From positions 124,001-188,000 of the forward strand of contig NZ_JXXU01000001.1 of assembly GCF_000967495.1 (NCBI RefSeq): a stretch of 64,000 bases of DNA, written 5' to 3'. The position numbers and the translations under genes were made by a program. The stretch comes from Vibrio neptunius. Lineage in GTDB: Bacteria > Pseudomonadota > Gammaproteobacteria > Enterobacterales > Vibrionaceae. Shown here one piece after another: positions 9,823 to 18,707 of the stretch (positions are counted from its first letter, which is position 1; every line of letters begins with the position of its first letter). The notes beneath the pieces are model-generated. The model had not been told where the DNA came from. It saw only the letters and a list, made by a program, of their open reading frames with translations, and did no database searches.

Positions 9823-10716
9823 ATGATTTTTAAAGGAATAAGTGCCTTCCCTATTACCCCTATCTCAAACGAACAAGTCGATGTCGAGGCGTACTATAAG
9901 ATTCTTGGCCGTCTAGTTGACGCCAAAGTAGATTCTATATGTGCACTGGGATCGACCGGCTTATATCCATACTTAAACGCAACAGAAAAACATGCGGCGA
10001 TCTCAACAGCAGTCGAAATGGCAGGAAGTACTCCTGTCTTAGCGGGTATTGGAGCACTGAGATTAAGAGATGTGCTCGCGAATGCTCAACAAGCAGAACA
10101 ACTTGGTGTCAAAGGGCTTCTACTCGCGCCAATTTCCTATCAACGTCTCTTTGATGAGGAAGTCTATGAGCTGTACCGGTCTGTGTCTGACAATGTTTCT
10201 GTGCCGATTTGTGTCTATGACAACCCTAGCGCGACTCACTTTACCTTTAGCGATCAGCTCCATGCCGAGATCGCTAAGCTTAAAATGGTGCAGTCAATAA
10301 AGTTCCCCGGAGCTCAATTTAAAAACCAAGGGCAAGATAGAGTTCAAACACTAAAAGAACGCGTACCTAAGGATGTAACTATTGGTGTCAGTGGTGACGC
10401 TTTTGCTTCTATGGGCATACAAAGCGGATGTGATGTTTGGTATTCAGTCCTCGCTGGTCTGTTTCCTCGTACTGCAAAACACCTATTTGAGCAAGCAAGA
10501 CAGAGTAACCCAGAACAAGTGAGTAACTTATCTTTGAAATATGAAAAGTTGTGGCAATTGTTCTCACATAATCTTGGTGGCATGCGTGTAATGGTCAGTG
10601 CTGCTGAGCTTCTGGGCTATGCCGAGTCTCCATGTTTACCTGCGCCTCTCTCTGGATTAGACAGCGAATCCAAGCTCCAGTTGCAAAACCTTATCTCAGA
10701 ACTAGACCTAGCTTAA
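9823..10716 (+). CDS. DapA/N-acetylneuraminate-lyase family aldolase
   Basis: TIM-barrel lyase of the dihydrodipicolinate synthase / N-acetylneuraminate lyase family, 297 residues, the usual size. The carboxylate-binding GSTGLYPYL (about residues 43-51) corresponds to the GTTGE-type motif. The catalytic tyrosine is in CVYDNPSATHF and the Schiff-base lysine in VQSIKFPG. The enzyme would condense or cleave pyruvate with an aldehyde; the true substrate cannot be read from sequence. It is unlikely to be the biosynthetic DapA, because it sits under a MocR regulator with a transporter in what looks like a small catabolic or modification operon. AAGGA precedes the ATG. Confidence 0.88.
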   Translation: MIFKGISAFPITPISNEQVDVEAYYKILGRLVDAKVDSICALGSTGLYPYLNATEKHAAISTAVEMAGSTPVLAGIGALRLRDVLANAQQAEQLGVKGLLLAPISYQRLFDEEVYELYRSVSDNVSVPICVYDNPSATHFTFSDQLHAEIAKLKMVQSIKFPGAQFKNQGQDRVQTLKERVPKDVTIGVSGDAFASMGIQSGCDVWYSVLAGLFPRTAKHLFEQARQSNPEQVSNLSLKYEKLWQLFSHNLGGMRVMVSAAELLGYAESPCLPAPLSGLDSESKLQLQNLISELDLA

Positions 10717-10738
10717 CGATGACCTTGGGGAAATAGAT

Positions 10739-11953
10739 ATGGACAATGTTAGTACCTCGAATTCAAGTGAGCAGGAACATAAACCTTTATTGCTGTTGTA
10801 CTTTGGTCTTTCTTGCTTTGCGAGAACAGCAACAGGTGCTGCCATTGTCGGCGTATTGATCCTCTCATCTGAAAAAGGGATACCTAGCCATCAGATGGGG
10901 ATACTTGCCGCTTGTCTGAGCGCCCCACATTTACTTGGCCCCATATGGGGGCGCTGGTTGGATATAGCGAACGACCCGAGAAAACTGATCGTGGTAGCAG
11001 CTTGTATCTATAGCACTTTCATGGCAATAACGACATTTTGGTTCCAACAATTAACATTGCCCGTTCTGATATTATTTCTTATTGCTTGTGGCAGTTCTGC
11101 ACCCTATTTGATGGGCGGAATCAGTGGGCTACTGAACACTTTATTCAGTACCAGCAGTTTGATGAGAAGAAAAGCACATGCTTGGGATGTATGTAGCTAC
11201 GCTGTTGGAGGAACTTTAGGTCCTATGCTCGTGGCTGGATTGACGGAAATCAGTGATACACAGTCAGCAATGATAACAATTGCTTTTTTTCCATTAATCA
11301 GTGCTCTGTTAATACTGAAGCTACCCAAGAGTGAACCGAATAACCTTAGTCCTGCTGCTGTGCCAAGCGTTACCATGGTCGCACGGCAAATAATCACCAA
11401 TGGGCCGCTTACTCGTACCATGTACTTAACAGTAGCAACCTCATTTTCACTCGCTGCACTGCCAGTCTGCGCAATTTCTCTCGCTGAAGATTGGGGGCAA
11501 ACTCAAAGCAGCTCCGCTACCCTCATTGCTCTGTACGGCGTCGGCAATTTATTAGGCTCTGTTTGTTTAATTCGCTTTCCCACTCTCAAAGAGCCACAAC
11601 AGCTTATGACGCTATCAGCCATAGGTGTCTCAGGGGGGCTTTTTCTCGTTTCATTGGCTACTGCCTATGAATTCGGCCTGAGCGCTTACTTCATATGCGG
11701 TATGACCAATGCACTTTTCTTTGCTGCAAGTCTGACAGCTAGAGTTGACTACTCACCGAGGGAAAGTTCTTCTCAAGTGTTCATGTGGATTGCAGCTCTA
11801 AAAATTGCTGCTGTTTCCGTCGGTAGTACTTTTGCAGGTTTTATGGCTGATGAATCTCCTTATCAGTCAATATTGGCCAGTTTTTTTATCACCATTGGGG
11901 TCGCGGTTATGAGTGACATTCATAGGCGATTCACAAAAAGCAATAAAAACTAG
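10739..11953 (+). CDS. MFS transporter
   Basis: 404 residues with about twelve hydrophobic segments. The cytoplasmic loop between helices 2 and 3 reads GPIWGRWLD, matching the MFS signature GxxxDRxGRR loosely. It starts 22 bp after the dapA-like gene with GGGGA before the ATG, so it is likely co-transcribed with it and controlled by the divergent MocR protein. It probably imports or exports the substrate of that enzyme. No specificity can be assigned. Confidence 0.85.
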   Translation: MDNVSTSNSSEQEHKPLLLLYFGLSCFARTATGAAIVGVLILSSEKGIPSHQMGILAACLSAPHLLGPIWGRWLDIANDPRKLIVVAACIYSTFMAITTFWFQQLTLPVLILFLIACGSSAPYLMGGISGLLNTLFSTSSLMRRKAHAWDVCSYAVGGTLGPMLVAGLTEISDTQSAMITIAFFPLISALLILKLPKSEPNNLSPAAVPSVTMVARQIITNGPLTRTMYLTVATSFSLAALPVCAISLAEDWGQTQSSSATLIALYGVGNLLGSVCLIRFPTLKEPQQLMTLSAIGVSGGLFLVSLATAYEFGLSAYFICGMTNALFFAASLTARVDYSPRESSSQVFMWIAALKIAAVSVGSTFAGFMADESPYQSILASFFITIGVAVMSDIHRRFTKSNKN

Positions 11954-12032
11954 CAGATACCTCATACAATAGGCCCAACTAAAGCTAAGAATTGTGAAAC
12001 AAAACACCAGAGTAATAGCTATGAGAAAGCAA

Positions 12033-12066
12033 TCAACAACAGTAAAACTATACTTTCTGTTGTTGA
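12033..12066. terminator. Inverted repeat between convergent genes
   Basis: A 10-bp perfect stem (TCAACAACAG / CTGTTGTTGA) with a 14-base loop between the MFS gene and the convergent kinase-like gene. There is no clear T tract on the plus strand, so it is a weak terminator candidate. Confidence 0.4.
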
Positions 12067-12079
12067 AGGCAGACAACGA

Positions 12080-13363
12080 TCACAATAGGTTTTTTTGCAC
12101 ATGACGTATTCTAAATTTTAAAAAGTCATATATATCGCCTATTTTGCCATGATTTTGAATGGCTCCACTGGTAGCGATAAGAGACATTTCATTGAGAACT
12201 CTTTCAATCCTTTTGTAGTTAAATAACTTTATTCTACTTCTTAAGAAATCACGAGCACAATCATCATTAATACAAGCGTAATTGGAGTAAAACGACTTGG
12301 CATTCCTTTTCCCTAACGTTGTATTAGCACCAGCTCCTGTGATTCCTCTTATTTTGTGGCCAGCCCTCAGTAGCAAGCCGTTTGCTTTGCCTGGGGAAAA
12401 ACGCAACGATTTAGCCATTACTTTCAAATTTGAGATGTCGCCTGAGTTTATATATTCAATGATATTATTCAATGGAAAGCTTGATTCAAAATGATTTTTT
12501 TTCTCTTCCCATTTAGACACAATATAGTCATGATCTATTTTACCAAAAACTGTTCTTCCATTTATGGTGCAAAGTCCAATATTTTTGATATGTAGATCAT
12601 CCTCTACAAGTAAATAAGATAAAAGAACTATGGATAAAAGCCCCATTTCCTTAGGATACTCACATGAGTTAAGTATTTTTTTTACTTCTTTAAAATTAGG
12701 TAAAGCTTCAGAGCAAATTCCTATAATATTATTGTCACCGTCAACCATACATAAAGATTTTGACGCTCTATAGCCAATAATTTCTCGCCAAATTTCAGAG
12801 TACAGAACTTCCGCTAGTGCATTAGAACGTTCATGCTCAGAAATTTTTTTGCCAAAATATATTTTATGAGAGAAGTTATGTTTATACATCACGACAGCAT
12901 GCGCTGAAGCACTAGCAGTACCAGATTGAGTTAAATGTTCAACGGGTATAGTAAAGCTATTATCGTAGTTATCAGTTGGCAAAAGAACCTTGTTGAGAGA
13001 TTCAAGCTTATTGTTATATGAACTCTTATATGCGTTGCTAACATGGCTCCTCAACGAAGATGAGCTTGATTCTTTACCTCCCCCACTTAGAAGCTTCCGA
13101 TCATTACTGCAAGAGCCAACTCTACTTAATTTAGTGGCCAACTTTATTAAAGTTGCATCGTTGATGGATTTCTTTATATATGAATCAATTAGTTTCGATA
13201 GTTCTTCCATTTCATCACAAGCTAATATATAGGAACTTAAAACTGTAGCCCTAGATATTTTCTTTTTCCTTGATATGACAGCCTTTCTTTTCTTTATAGT
13301 CATCATATAGTAATTAATAGATTTAATTAGATTTTGTTTTGTATAATTAAGTTTGGCTGACAT
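12080..13363 (-). CDS. Orphan kinase-like protein, AT-rich gene
   Basis: A 427-residue protein I cannot place in a named family. The N-terminal third is lysine- and serine-rich with no signal peptide (SGGGKESSSSSLRSH near 93-107). The middle and C-terminal parts resemble a protein-kinase or HipA/PI-kinase fold: candidate ATP lysines lie around residues 161-173 (YKHNFSHKIYFGKK). LVEDDLHIKNIGL holds D256, H258 and N261 like a catalytic loop, and VFGKIDHDY (275-280) resembles the metal-binding aspartate. The gene is visibly more AT-rich than its neighbours, stands alone, and AAGGG precedes its ATG. This suggests recent acquisition. Possible roles are a secreted effector or a toxin; no HipB-like partner is present. 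Kinase activity is inference. Confidence 0.6.
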   Translation of the reverse strand: MSAKLNYTKQNLIKSINYYMMTIKKRKAVISRKKKISRATVLSSYILACDEMEELSKLIDSYIKKSINDATLIKLATKLSRVGSCSNDRKLLSGGGKESSSSSLRSHVSNAYKSSYNNKLESLNKVLLPTDNYDNSFTIPVEHLTQSGTASASAHAVVMYKHNFSHKIYFGKKISEHERSNALAEVLYSEIWREIIGYRASKSLCMVDGDNNIIGICSEALPNFKEVKKILNSCEYPKEMGLLSIVLLSYLLVEDDLHIKNIGLCTINGRTVFGKIDHDYIVSKWEEKKNHFESSFPLNNIIEYINSGDISNLKVMAKSLRFSPGKANGLLLRAGHKIRGITGAGANTTLGKRNAKSFYSNYACINDDCARDFLRSRIKLFNYKRIERVLNEMSLIATSGAIQNHGKIGDIYDFLKFRIRHVQKNLL

Positions 13364-13949
13364 AAATAACCCTTAAAAATAAACCATTTAAGTACGAAAA
13401 TTAGCACTAGCCCCTTCAATAGTGACAATCAAATCAATATAGTCCAATGTGGCTTTTTTTCAAGTCGATTGTTCTTTATATCTAGGCATCCGATACTGAT
13501 GGTTGAGGAACGACTATCTCGTCAATAATTGAATCTAGATCTCATTTTTATTTTCAAGGGACTATATCTTTTAGAGCAAGTTTATACCTCCATTTATAGG
13601 CCAAGCAACAAGGGCCAGCCTCCAATCTGGTTGCCTCAATCTTAATAAAAGAAAGATCTGTTCATCCATCTATACAGCGTACGACAAAGCATCATTTTGG
13701 CATTAAGTACACAAGTTATTACACTTTCATAAGAGCATAATTTGGCTCTATAGAACGGTGATGTATCGAGAGTAACTCGCCGTATCAGGCTTAAGGCTCA
13801 CTGGCATTGGGTGCTAGTGGATAACGCTTGCAGTGCTGCAATGATTAAAATAGAAAGTTTACGAGCAGTCGTTCTTCCACGGACTCGCTGTCAGCTCGTA
13901 AGTTCACCATGATGGGGCTTGCAAGTAAAACAGTTGGCTGGAGAACATT
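13364..13949. other. Gene-free region between divergent genes
   Basis: About 586 bp without a credible open frame, RNA gene or insertion-sequence end. A short palindrome (TTGCAG-TG-CTGCAA) lies near 13829-13842. It must hold the promoters of the kinase-like gene and of the LasA-like gene. Its length and the AT-rich neighbour are compatible with an old insertion point. Confidence 0.35.
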
Positions 13950-15023
13950 ATGAAAACACAACTTGGTACCTTGTTGTTACTGTTTAGTACGCAAGGGTTC
14001 TCACACTCTATTCTACCTGCGATTGACACAGGAAACCTTAACCTCTCCACATTGAAAAAACACAATATTCCGACTTTAATGACAGAACAAAGCTTCGTTT
14101 ACAGACCTATAAAGCAACCTTTTTCCATCTCTGATTACTTCGAGAAGAGCTCAAAGTGGCTAGTGCTAGAAGAGGAGCTCAATCATTGGAGCGGGGCAAT
14201 GGGGGTAGATCCTCGAGTGATATTGGTAACGCTGGCAGCATCTCATGATATGCCACTCGCTGACATACTATCTGAGTCCGAGTTAGAACATGTTAGGAGC
14301 GAAATTAAACATGTTGCAAACCGCCTCTCTCAACTTTTCTATCACGCAAAGCAAAAACCAGAAGCACTAGATAGCGCAGCCACCTTTGCCATTGTGTCAT
14401 CACTCAAGGATATCCAACAATGGTCTAATTGGCAGACATTGTATTCACAGCGATTTGGAGCCCCGAAGGCAGAGGAAGAAGCAAGCTTTGCTTCTCCTCC
14501 AGATATGCAGTGGCCATGGAGGGCTGGATACAACTGGATACCCAATGGCCCACATTCACATACAGGTTCAGGCTATCCGCTCTCGTCAGTTGACCTTTCA
14601 TATGACTGGCCACGATGGGGAGAACAAACTTATAGTGTCACCGCTGCGCATGAAGGGTACGTTTCCGTGTTTTCTCGTTGCCAACTGAGGGTAACAGCAC
14701 CAAATGGATGGGCGACAAACTATTACCACATGGATGGGATACAAGTTCAAGATGGGGCTTGGGTGTCCAAAAACCAAAAAATCGGAACCTACGCCAATCA
14801 GAGAAACATTGCTTTATGTCAAGGGGGGTCTTCAACAGGGCCACACCTACACTTTTCGTTGTTGTATAACGGACGTTTTGAGTCATTACAAAATGTTTCA
14901 TTTGGTCCATACACTATTGACGTAGGTCGCTACAGCTACGATAGCCATTGCAACTACACGTGGATGCTAGATGCTAGAACCAACTCCAAACAATGCTTTT
15001 GGTATCGGGTAGATAATCCTTAA
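13950..15023 (+). CDS. LasA-like M23 metallo-endopeptidase, secreted
   Basis: Predicted secreted zinc peptidase that cuts glycine-rich peptides in bacterial cell walls or elastin. The 357-residue preproprotein has a signal peptide (MKTQLGTLLLL...FSHS), a propeptide of about 160 residues and a C-terminal catalytic domain. That domain resembles Pseudomonas LasA (staphylolysin): HTGSGYPLSSVDLSYDWPRW, TNYYHMD and SSTGPHLHFSLLYNG. Zinc ligands are probably H202, D215 (13 apart, as in LasA) and the last histidine of HLH. Paired cysteines in the C-terminal region are conserved. GGAG precedes the ATG. It is monocistronic and may be used against competing bacteria. Confidence 0.92.
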   Translation: MKTQLGTLLLLFSTQGFSHSILPAIDTGNLNLSTLKKHNIPTLMTEQSFVYRPIKQPFSISDYFEKSSKWLVLEEELNHWSGAMGVDPRVILVTLAASHDMPLADILSESELEHVRSEIKHVANRLSQLFYHAKQKPEALDSAATFAIVSSLKDIQQWSNWQTLYSQRFGAPKAEEEASFASPPDMQWPWRAGYNWIPNGPHSHTGSGYPLSSVDLSYDWPRWGEQTYSVTAAHEGYVSVFSRCQLRVTAPNGWATNYYHMDGIQVQDGAWVSKNQKIGTYANQRNIALCQGGSSTGPHLHFSLLYNGRFESLQNVSFGPYTIDVGRYSYDSHCNYTWMLDARTNSKQCFWYRVDNP

Positions 15024-15031
15024 TATTTTGC

Positions 15032-15064
15032 AGCTATCTCTCGATTTCTTTTCGGGAGATAGCT
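15032..15064. terminator. Hairpin after the LasA-like gene
   Basis: A stem of about 13 bp, with one G-T pair, beginning AGCTATCTC and ending GAGATAGCT, with a T-rich loop. It starts 9 bp after the stop codon. The T tract is missing, so function as an intrinsic terminator is uncertain. Confidence 0.5.
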
Positions 15065-15091
15065 CTAGGTTCATTGAGGCAATAGAGACGT

Positions 15092-15967
15092 TCAGCTTGC
15101 GAGATAATCTTCAAAGAAGTCAATCAGACAACGCACTGTTGGCGACAAATGCTTTCGGGAAGAATACAAGGCATACACCATCATCTGTTGGGGTTTCCAT
15201 TCTGGAAGTATTTGAACTAGTTTACCACTCGATAAATATTCATCTGCCAAATATCTTGGCTGAACCGCTAAGCCGGCACCACTTAATGCCGCGTGCAATA
15301 ATACCGTCGCCTCATTCGCTGTCAGCTTACAATGCACCTCTACCGCTTTGTGCTCGTCACCTTTAGTCAAGTGCCACACATGTCGCTGGAAGTTTTTGTA
15401 CCCTAAGCACTGAAATCGCGATAAGTCTTCCGGCTTACTCACCTCAACGTTTGCAACATAACTCGGAGAGGCAACAATCACAGAGTCACATATCGCTATC
15501 GGTTTACCAATCAAAGAGGGATCTGGGTTAGAAGCAATTCTGATCGCCAAATCGATTTGACTGTCTGCCATGTCTGTCACTGAATCTTGAAGATCGATAT
15601 CAATACTGACCTTTGGATGTAACTGCATAAACGCAGAAACCGCAGGTATTAGCTGCGAAAAGCCAAACGACATACTGGTCGCCACTCTTACCGTTCCTGT
15701 TAGTTCGTCACCAGTATACGTTGTCGCTGTGAGCTTATCAGCCTGCTCCAACCATTGCTCGACCTGCTTGAGACAAGACTCCCCTGCCGTGGTAAGAGAC
15801 ACTTTGCGGGTCGTCCTATGCAGCAGTCGCACACTCAGCCAATCTTCCATGGCTTCGACATATCGAGTGACCATTGGCCTCGACATATCAAGCCTATCCG
15901 CCGTGGCAGTAAAACTGCCCGACTGTACGACGTCGACAAATACTTTAGCAGCGGTAAGTCTATCCAT
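15092..15967 (-). CDS. LysR-family transcriptional regulator
   Basis: 291 residues with an N-terminal LysR helix-turn-helix (SGSFTATADRLDMSRPMVTRYV, about residues 17-38) and a C-terminal substrate-binding domain (GTVRVATSMSFG, then a periplasmic-binding-protein-like fold). It is divergent from the metallo-beta-lactamase-fold gene at 16080, its likely target. A small dyad (AACAA-TG-TTGTT) lies at 15987-15998 between them. The effector is unknown. Confidence 0.9.
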   Translation of the reverse strand: MDRLTAAKVFVDVVQSGSFTATADRLDMSRPMVTRYVEAMEDWLSVRLLHRTTRKVSLTTAGESCLKQVEQWLEQADKLTATTYTGDELTGTVRVATSMSFGFSQLIPAVSAFMQLHPKVSIDIDLQDSVTDMADSQIDLAIRIASNPDPSLIGKPIAICDSVIVASPSYVANVEVSKPEDLSRFQCLGYKNFQRHVWHLTKGDEHKAVEVHCKLTANEATVLLHAALSGAGLAVQPRYLADEYLSSGKLVQILPEWKPQQMMVYALYSSRKHLSPTVRCLIDFFEDYLAS

Positions 15968-16079
15968 CTATATGTTCGATTTAAGAAACAATGTTGTTAA
16001 CTATGGTGTGTTTTTCTGGTCAGGTCAATGACCTATTATCCCCTTGTCCCAACAAACAACCCTGTTAATGGAGAGAATG

Positions 16080-16949
16080 ATGAAAAGACTTACCCTACTT
16101 GCTGCTTCGATGCTGATCGCAACGAATACTTTTGCAACTGAACAATCCAACCTCACTTTTGATGTTTACAACGCTGACCAAAATAGCTTCCACGTGAATT
16201 CAACGCTAATTATCGGCGAAACTGAGGTTATGGTTATCGACACTGGTTTCACAAAAGCGGATGCACTTCGTATTGCAGCAAAAGTGCTGGATACAGGTAA
16301 AACGCTGAAAACGATCTTTGTTAGCCAGGCGGATCCTGATTACTATTTTGGTGCAGAAGTACTGCATAGCTTGTTCCCAGAAGCGCAAATCATTACAACA
16401 CCTGCAGTAAGAAAAGTTATCGAGGAAAAACTGCCGACCAAACTTAAGGTGTGGGCGCCGCGCATGGGCGATAACGCTCCAGTAACACCTTATATTCCAA
16501 CAGCGTACACCGCTTCTAGTTTAACCATTGACGGCCATACCATTGAAATTCATGGTACTGATGGTGACATTGCCCACCGACCGTATCTTTGGATTCCATC
16601 AGAAAAAGCGGTACTGGGTAACGTTTCAATATATGGCACAAACCTCCACCTATGGATGGCAGATGCCCAAAGCAATGAAAGCCAAGTACTTTGGTCTGAA
16701 CAATTGGAAGAAATCCAGTCATTGAAACCAGAAGTCGTTGTCCCAGGGCATATGATCTCCGGTACAAAACTTGACGCGAGTTCTATTCAATATTCTCACC
16801 AATATCTTCAGGATTTTAAGCAGGCGAAGAGAACAACCAAAAACAGTGAGCAACTGATTGAAAAAATGAGAACTAAATATGGTGAAGCAGCGTTGCCTGT
16901 TGCCCTGAGTATTGGAGCGAAAGTCCATAAGGGAGAAATGGAGTGGTAA
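16080..16949 (+). CDS. Exported metallo-beta-lactamase-fold protein lacking the zinc histidines
   Basis: 289 residues with a signal peptide (MKRLTLLAASMLIATNTFA). The fold is recognisable from VMVIDTGFTKADA, the GAEVLHSLFPEAQIITTP strand-helix unit and VVPGHM. The zinc motif HxHxDH is replaced by QADPDY in FVSQADPDYYFG, so three metal histidines are lost while one aspartate remains. Later positions keep histidines (GDIAHRP, PGHM). The protein is therefore either non-hydrolytic or uses another chemistry. ATG 16080 is chosen because GGAGAG sits 4 bp upstream; ATG 16077 is too close. It is divergent from a LysR regulator that probably controls it. Confidence 0.85.
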   Translation: MKRLTLLAASMLIATNTFATEQSNLTFDVYNADQNSFHVNSTLIIGETEVMVIDTGFTKADALRIAAKVLDTGKTLKTIFVSQADPDYYFGAEVLHSLFPEAQIITTPAVRKVIEEKLPTKLKVWAPRMGDNAPVTPYIPTAYTASSLTIDGHTIEIHGTDGDIAHRPYLWIPSEKAVLGNVSIYGTNLHLWMADAQSNESQVLWSEQLEEIQSLKPEVVVPGHMISGTKLDASSIQYSHQYLQDFKQAKRTTKNSEQLIEKMRTKYGEAALPVALSIGAKVHKGEMEW

Positions 16950-16956
16950 CAACCAT

Positions 16957-16986
16957 GATGTGGCGGTGTTCTAACACCGCCACATC
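16957..16986. terminator. Strong hairpin between convergent genes
   Basis: A 13-bp GC-rich perfect stem (GATGTGGCGGTGT / ACACCGCCACATC) with a TCTA loop, 8 bp after the metallo-beta-lactamase-fold gene. The T tract is poor on both strands. It may act as a transcript end for either convergent gene. Confidence 0.55.
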
Positions 16987-17017
16987 ACGAAGATAATTGT
17001 AAATCAAGGATAATATT

Positions 17018-17887
17018 TTAGCGAACAGACGCCGTTTTCAATGTCTTAACTAGTAAATCATGTAAATAGTCTACCGCTCTGGAGCCTTTGGACGCTTTGC
17101 TGCGATAAACAGCGACTTCCATTGGTTCTAATGGGCCCAATCCATGTTCCAGCCCCAATACCTCGAGGTGTTCTGGCACACTACACTGAGTAAACACCGC
17201 TACGGCCAGCCCACTCTCAACCGCTGCAATCTGTCCAGCAACACTTGAACTGTTGTAAACCACTTTATAGGGCCTGCCATGTTGAGCCAATGAGTTGATC
17301 GCGCTGCGCCTGGCTAGACTTGAGCTTTCATAAACGGCGATAGGCAAAGTCTCTCTGCGCCAAATTTCAAATTGTGGAGCCCCTACCCAGACCATCGGCT
17401 CCTGAAAAAGCAGAGTTCCTCTACTGGCGTTATCTCTTGAAACTAACGTCAAGTCTAGGTCGTTGCTCTCAACTCTTGGGATTAGCGAAGTGGATTGCTC
17501 ACAATCGAGTTCGATTTCAACGCCCGCAAAACGAGAAGCAAAGTTTCTTAATATCGGTGTTAAATACTCTGCAGCGTAGTCTTCGGGTACACCTAATTTC
17601 ACCTGACCGACTAGCTCATTGCCATGAAACGCAGCCTGCGCTTCTGAGTGTAAATCGAGTATACGCCTAGCATAGCCCAATAAAACCTGACCTTCTTCTG
17701 TGAGATCTATGTTTCGGCTGCCCCTGACGATTAGCCTCCTGCCTGTTGCATTTTCCAATTTTTTCAAATGCATGCTAACAGCCGATTGTGAACGGTGTAC
17801 GCTTGCCGTGGCGTTGGACAAAGAACCAGCGTCTACGATAGCAACAAAACTCTTTAACCAGTCAATTTGCAGATCTTGATTATTCAT
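17018..17887 (-). CDS. LysR-family regulator, divergent from azlCD
   Basis: 289 residues. The N-terminal helix-turn-helix is clear (AGSLSNATASVHRSQSAVSM near 20-39), followed by a LysR substrate-binding domain (GQVKLGVPEDYA near 92). It is transcribed away from azlC with only about 90 bp between them. A perfect 15-bp dyad lies immediately upstream of its own start, as expected for an autoregulating LysR protein. It probably controls the AzlCD exporter in response to an amino acid, which is inference. Confidence 0.9.
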   Translation of the reverse strand: MNNQDLQIDWLKSFVAIVDAGSLSNATASVHRSQSAVSMHLKKLENATGRRLIVRGSRNIDLTEEGQVLLGYARRILDLHSEAQAAFHGNELVGQVKLGVPEDYAAEYLTPILRNFASRFAGVEIELDCEQSTSLIPRVESNDLDLTLVSRDNASRGTLLFQEPMVWVGAPQFEIWRRETLPIAVYESSSLARRSAINSLAQHGRPYKVVYNSSSVAGQIAAVESGLAVAVFTQCSVPEHLEVLGLEHGLGPLEPMEVAVYRSKASKGSRAVDYLHDLLVKTLKTASVR

Positions 17888-17888
17888 T

Positions 17889-17903
17889 ATTCGATTTTCG
17901 AAT
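17889..17903. promoter_or_regulatory. Palindrome, candidate LysR operator
   Basis: ATTCGA-TTT-TCGAAT is a perfect 15-bp inverted repeat 2 bp upstream of the LysR start codon and about 70 bp before azlC. Interrupted dyads of this length are typical LysR binding sites. Assignment is by position. Confidence 0.6.
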
Positions 17904-17975
17904 GGGTAATTTCTGAATTATGCGCTTTTCGATTTCATCATTCCAGTTTACTGTTTGATTCCTTTAACATCACTC

Positions 17976-18707
17976 ATGAAAATGACTAACTCTATGCTCG
18001 AAAAAGAATTAAAACTAGAGTATCAATCAGTTCAACATGGCTTTATTAGCTTATTACCGATCTCGATATTCGTTGTGGTTTTTGGCACTGCGTATGGGCT
18101 GGCGGCGGTTCAGGTTGGGCTGAGTCAATCGTCTGCTTTGTGGATGAGCACGCTGGTTTTTGCTGGCGCTTCTCAGTTTGGTGCATTAGAACTGTGGGGA
18201 ACGCATGTCCCTGTCTTTCCATTAGCTATCACGGTATTTGCCATCAATGCACGCCATCTTCTTATCGGGGCAACGCTATATCCTCACATTAAAGCCATGA
18301 AAGCTTTACCACGTTACGGAGTGATGTTATTGGCATCAGATGCCAACTGGGCCATGTCGATGAAAGCGTTTGGGAATAATGAGCACTCGAAAGGGCTAGG
18401 CATTTTGTTTGGAGGTGGTCTAGCAATATGGATATTCTGGATTATAGGCACTTGGGTCGGTGTTTATTTTGGTAACGCGATTCAAAACCCATCCGCTTAT
18501 GGCATTGATATGGTAATGGGATGTTTTTTGCTCACCATGGTGCTAGAAGGTAACAAAGAGAAGGGAACTTACCTTATCTGGGCATCTGCTGCCTTCTCTT
18601 CTATTGCCGCGTATTTGTATCTACCAGAAAATGCTCACGTGATTGTTGGTGCCCTAACTGGAGGTATTGCTGGCGTGCTTGTAGGAGAAAACAAACATGA
18701 ACATTGA
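17976..18707 (+). CDS. azlC: AzlC-family branched-chain amino acid exporter, large subunit
   Basis: Large subunit of a two-component exporter for branched-chain amino acids or analogues. The product is about 243 residues with several membrane helices and the family segments FVFAGASQFGALELW-like (here LVFAGASQFGALELW) and FAINARHLLIGATLYPH. The start is uncertain: ATGs at 17976, 17982 and 17994 are all possible and none has a good ribosome site. Its 3' end overlaps azlD by 11 bp, which fits the usual azlCD coupling. The divergent LysR gene is the likely regulator. Confidence 0.9.
   Translation: MKMTNSMLEKELKLEYQSVQHGFISLLPISIFVVVFGTAYGLAAVQVGLSQSSALWMSTLVFAGASQFGALELWGTHVPVFPLAITVFAINARHLLIGATLYPHIKAMKALPRYGVMLLASDANWAMSMKAFGNNEHSKGLGILFGGGLAIWIFWIIGTWVGVYFGNAIQNPSAYGIDMVMGCFLLTMVLEGNKEKGTYLIWASAAFSSIAAYLYLPENAHVIVGALTGGIAGVLVGENKHEH

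Noticed and set aside
12080..13363. HipA toxin of a HipBA system
   Set aside because: No HipB-like partner, and the kinase motifs are only loosely HipA-like.
13829..13842. TTGCAG-TG-CTGCAA palindrome as a terminator or attachment site
   Set aside because: Too short and without T tract or repeated partner.
12080..13949. Integrated mobile element
   Set aside because: AT-rich gene and empty region suggest transfer, but no transposase, integrase, tRNA or terminal repeats were seen.
15028..15366. 112-codon open frame on plus strand
   Set aside because: It lies over the LysR gene on the other strand with no ribosome site or recognisable product.
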